Part shown: positions 5,293 through 6,427 of the stretch, in pieces
Layout: each line of letters starts with the position of its first letter
How positions within the stretch are numbered: position 1 is the first letter of the stretch
Assembly: GCA_030145015.1 (NCBI GenBank)
Contig: JAQYWI010000256.1
Location: 1 to 6,427 of the forward strand
Direction of reading: 5' to 3'
Length of the DNA stretch: 6,427 bases
Source: Desulfobacterales bacterium
Lineage (GTDB): Bacteria; Desulfobacterota; Desulfobacteria; Desulfobacterales; JAHEIW01
Translations under genes and position numbers: made by a program
Notes under the pieces: model-generated
What the model was told of the DNA's origin: nothing
What the model saw: the letters and a program-made list of their open reading frames with translations, nothing else
Databases searched by the model: none

Positions 5293-5419
5293 GGTTATCT
5301 GGAAAGAACAAGTTGTATTGGTTGTGGGAGCGGCTTCCAGCCGCGATCATTTAATTTCGCGGCTGGAAGCCGCTCCCACAGGGGTTTTTTTTATGGTAAC
5401 TTGGACTTTCCGGATAAGC
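5293..5419. repeat. Extended cruciform around a REP doublet
   Basis: Outside the perfect REP hairpin, two further arm pairs align. GGTTATCTGGAAAG (5293-5306) pairs with CTTTCCGGATAAGC (5406-5419) at 12 of 14 positions, plus one G-T wobble. CAAGTT (5309-5314) pairs with AACTTG (5398-5403). Together with the core this gives an imperfect palindrome of about 127 bp, larger than a simple REP pair. The two AACCTAAT...GGTTATC copies at 5282-5299 and 5423-5442 border or overlap its edges. Confidence 0.7.
5323..5392 (+). terminator. REP-like doublet forming a 24-bp hairpin with T8, terminator of the secreted-protein gene
   Basis: Bases 5323-5346 are the exact reverse complement of 5357-5380, with a 10-nt AT loop. 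Eight T (5385-5392) follow after GGGG, so the structure works as a Rho-independent terminator 70 bp after the stop at 5254. Each arm is itself a REP-like unit: GGGAG followed by GCGGCTtccAGCCGC, a 6-bp stem with a 3-nt loop. This resembles the GGAG/GTAG plus hairpin layout of REP sequences in Pseudomonas and relatives. The sequence is unrelated to the 28-bp ends of the transposase unit at 1972. Confidence 0.9.
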
Positions 5420-5462
5420 GCCTAACCTAATTATTGGTTATCCTTTCGGACAATCATGATTA

Positions 5463-5492
5463 AGGCTGCATACGGCATTTTGTATGCAGCCT
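5463..5492. repeat. 11-bp perfect hairpin
   Basis: AGGCTGCATAC (5463-5473) pairs with GTATGCAGCCT (5482-5492) around GGCATTTT. No T run follows directly. It belongs to the chain of palindromes between the two exported-protein genes. Its role is unknown. Confidence 0.7.
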
Positions 5493-5517
5493 ATTCATAT
5501 TTACTATTCACTATTCA
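5491..5517 (+). repeat. Short tandem heptamer CTATTCA
   Basis: CTATTCA occurs at 5491-5497, 5504-5510 and 5511-5517. A six-base degenerate unit TATTTA (5498-5503) fills the gap. It is a microsatellite-like array next to the hairpin; its size and function are not telling. Confidence 0.55.
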
Positions 5518-5557
5518 AGATTTGACACCTATCTTCAGTTTATAGTGTCCCGGATCG

Positions 5558-5585
5558 TTGACACCCGCCGCCCCATAATTATAGT
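5558..5585 (+). promoter_or_regulatory. Sigma-70 promoter for the YceI-family gene
   Basis: TTGACA (5558-5563) is a perfect -35 hexamer. TATAGT (5580-5585) is one mismatch from the -10 consensus, with a 16-bp spacer. Transcription would start near 5592, giving a leader of about 95 nt. An imperfect dyad just upstream (5523-5549, GACAC...GTGTC) might be an operator. A second TTGACA (5522) lies before a TATAGT (5541) but at only 13 bp, too close to act as a pair. Confidence 0.6.
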
Positions 5586-5686
5586 CTTGCTAACGGAAAT
5601 TGATGGCAGCGTAAAAGATTGATGCGCTGACAGGGGATACACCTTTTTCAAAAGCTCTATCGAATTATCAAAACAGGAGGAAAGTC

Positions 5687-6283
5687 ATGAAAAAGATTTT
5701 CCAGATATTTGTTCTGGTATCTTATATGTTTCTCTTTAGCAGCTTTGCACTGGCTGAAGCAGAGAACTGGGAAATCGACAAAGTCCATTCAAACATCTAT
5801 TTTGGAGTGCGACACACCTATGCCACTGTCAGAGGGCAATTCGATGATTTTTCAGGCACGTTACGATTTGATCCGGACCGCATGGAAGTGGGCAGTATTA
5901 CCTTTGAGGTCAAGACTAAAAGCGTTAATACGGGGATCCCCAGCCGGGATAATCATCTTCGCTCAGAAGAATTTTTTGCAGCAAACAAATATCCCTCCAT
6001 GACGTTTCAATCGACCGCTGTAAAACAGAAGGAAGGCAATCGATACAGCATAGAGGGAAATCTCACCATCAAAGGAAAAACCAATAAAGTGGCTGTAACA
6101 TTCACTTATTTCGGCTCACGCGAGAATCCACTGAAGAAGGGACAACGGATTGCCGGCTTTGAAGCCCGGTTTTCAATAAACCGTTTAGATTACCAGGTTG
6201 GACCGGGAAGATACGTTGAGATGGGTGTCATCGGAGACAAGGTCGACATTTTGATTACACTCGAGGTGGTGAAGCCAAAATAA
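5687..6283 (+). CDS. YceI-family periplasmic lipid-binding protein
   Basis: A lipocalin-like beta-barrel protein of the YceI family; characterised relatives bind isoprenoid-type ligands in the periplasm. The 198 residues start with a signal peptide (MKKIFQIFVLVSYMFLF...) and a likely cleavage after Ala21-Leu-Ala23. The mature chain shows the family pattern: W28-EIDKVHSNIYFGVRH (28-43), a VRGQFDDFSG turn (48-57), the RDNHLRSEEFF signature (87-97), YPSMTFQST (102-110) and GNLTIKGKT (124-132). It ends on a VGPGRYVEMG-VIGDKVDI segment that closes the barrel. The length is normal for the family. The ribosome site AGGAGG (5675-5680), six bases before ATG, fixes the start. It looks monocistronic. 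YceI proteins sometimes accompany a b-type cytochrome gene, but none is seen here. The natural ligand cannot be read from the sequence. Confidence 0.95.
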   Translation: MKKIFQIFVLVSYMFLFSSFALAEAENWEIDKVHSNIYFGVRHTYATVRGQFDDFSGTLRFDPDRMEVGSITFEVKTKSVNTGIPSRDNHLRSEEFFAANKYPSMTFQSTAVKQKEGNRYSIEGNLTIKGKTNKVAVTFTYFGSRENPLKKGQRIAGFEARFSINRLDYQVGPGRYVEMGVIGDKVDILITLEVVKPK

Positions 6284-6427
6284 CGAAGAAAAAGAAAAAA
6301 GATAGAGATCCCTGTCGCTGCCGGAAAAGGTGTCCGGCAGACCCACAACGGTTCTTACTGCGCGAGAACAGCCGGAAGGCTCTCAAGCGGCCATCGGTCG
6401 CCTCCCACCTGTACCAGATTCGCAGCG
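6284..6427. other. Right edge: hairpin and open but unassigned sequence
   Basis: A purine-rich run follows the YceI stop. Then CTGCCGGA (6318-6325) pairs with TCCGGCAG (6333-6340) around a 7-nt loop, without a T run. A shorter GTTCT/AGAAC pair is at 6351-6369. From about 6300 to the edge the GC content is higher and several frames on both strands are open. One candidate is a minus-strand frame from the edge that ends in TAA at 6355-6357 and reads like a protein tail (VQVGGDRWPLESLPAVLAQ). No frame can be chosen from 144 bases. Confidence 0.4.

Noticed and set aside
5522..5546. Second promoter, TTGACA with TATAGT, upstream of the YceI gene
   Set aside because: The spacer is only 13 bp. The site is better explained as part of an imperfect dyad (5523-5549).
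6330..6427. New gene starting at GTG 6330
   Set aside because: Several frames on both strands are open here, the window ends soon after, and the GTG lies in a hairpin loop, so no choice can be supported.

Overview
The window looks like a chromosomal segment of an anaerobic, sulfate-reducer-like bacterium, probably Desulfobacterota. This is an inference from gene content: rubrerythrin, a free-standing receiver protein, a long RAYT-type transposase with a C-terminal helix-turn-helix, and a candidate RpoN promoter. No rRNA, tRNA or CRISPR array was seen. Six genes are well supported, one small gene is plausible, and a possible gene end sits at the left edge.

Left part (1-1350): a possible 3' end of a gene (3-74), then about 330 bp of AT-rich leader, then rubrerythrin (407-901) with a strong ribosome binding site. 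A 69-residue protein with two CxxC knuckles (1038-1247) follows, then a GC-rich hairpin with eight T (1279-1338). On the opposite strand a single-domain response regulator (1363-1743) converges on this terminator. A good -24/-12 match lies upstream of it.

Middle part (1950-4492): a RAYT/Y1 transposase gene is bounded by a perfect 28-bp inverted repeat (1972-1999 and 3036-3063), forming a 1092-bp unit. The right repeat overlaps the transposase stop codon and also contains the apparent ATG of the next gene, a membrane-anchored penicillin-binding transpeptidase (3052-4449). A third, near-identical copy of the repeat lies just after that gene (4466-4492). The transpeptidase gene is therefore bracketed by element ends, and its native start has probably been altered.

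Right part (4493-6427): two separately expressed exported proteins. The first is an unrecognised 139-residue secreted protein (4835-5254). The second is a YceI-family periplasmic protein (5687-6283), which has a good sigma-70 promoter. Between them lies a palindrome-rich stretch (5281-5550). Its core is a 24-bp perfect hairpin made of two head-to-head REP-like units followed by eight T, and outer arms extend it to a cruciform of about 127 bp. This REP sequence is unrelated to the transposase's 28-bp ends, so the window carries two different palindromic repeat families.

There is no obvious shared pathway. Rubrerythrin points to peroxide defence under anaerobiosis, the receiver protein to signalling, and the remaining three cargo genes to the cell envelope. 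The main interest is the RAYT-like element, its capture of the transpeptidase start, and the composite palindromic repeat.
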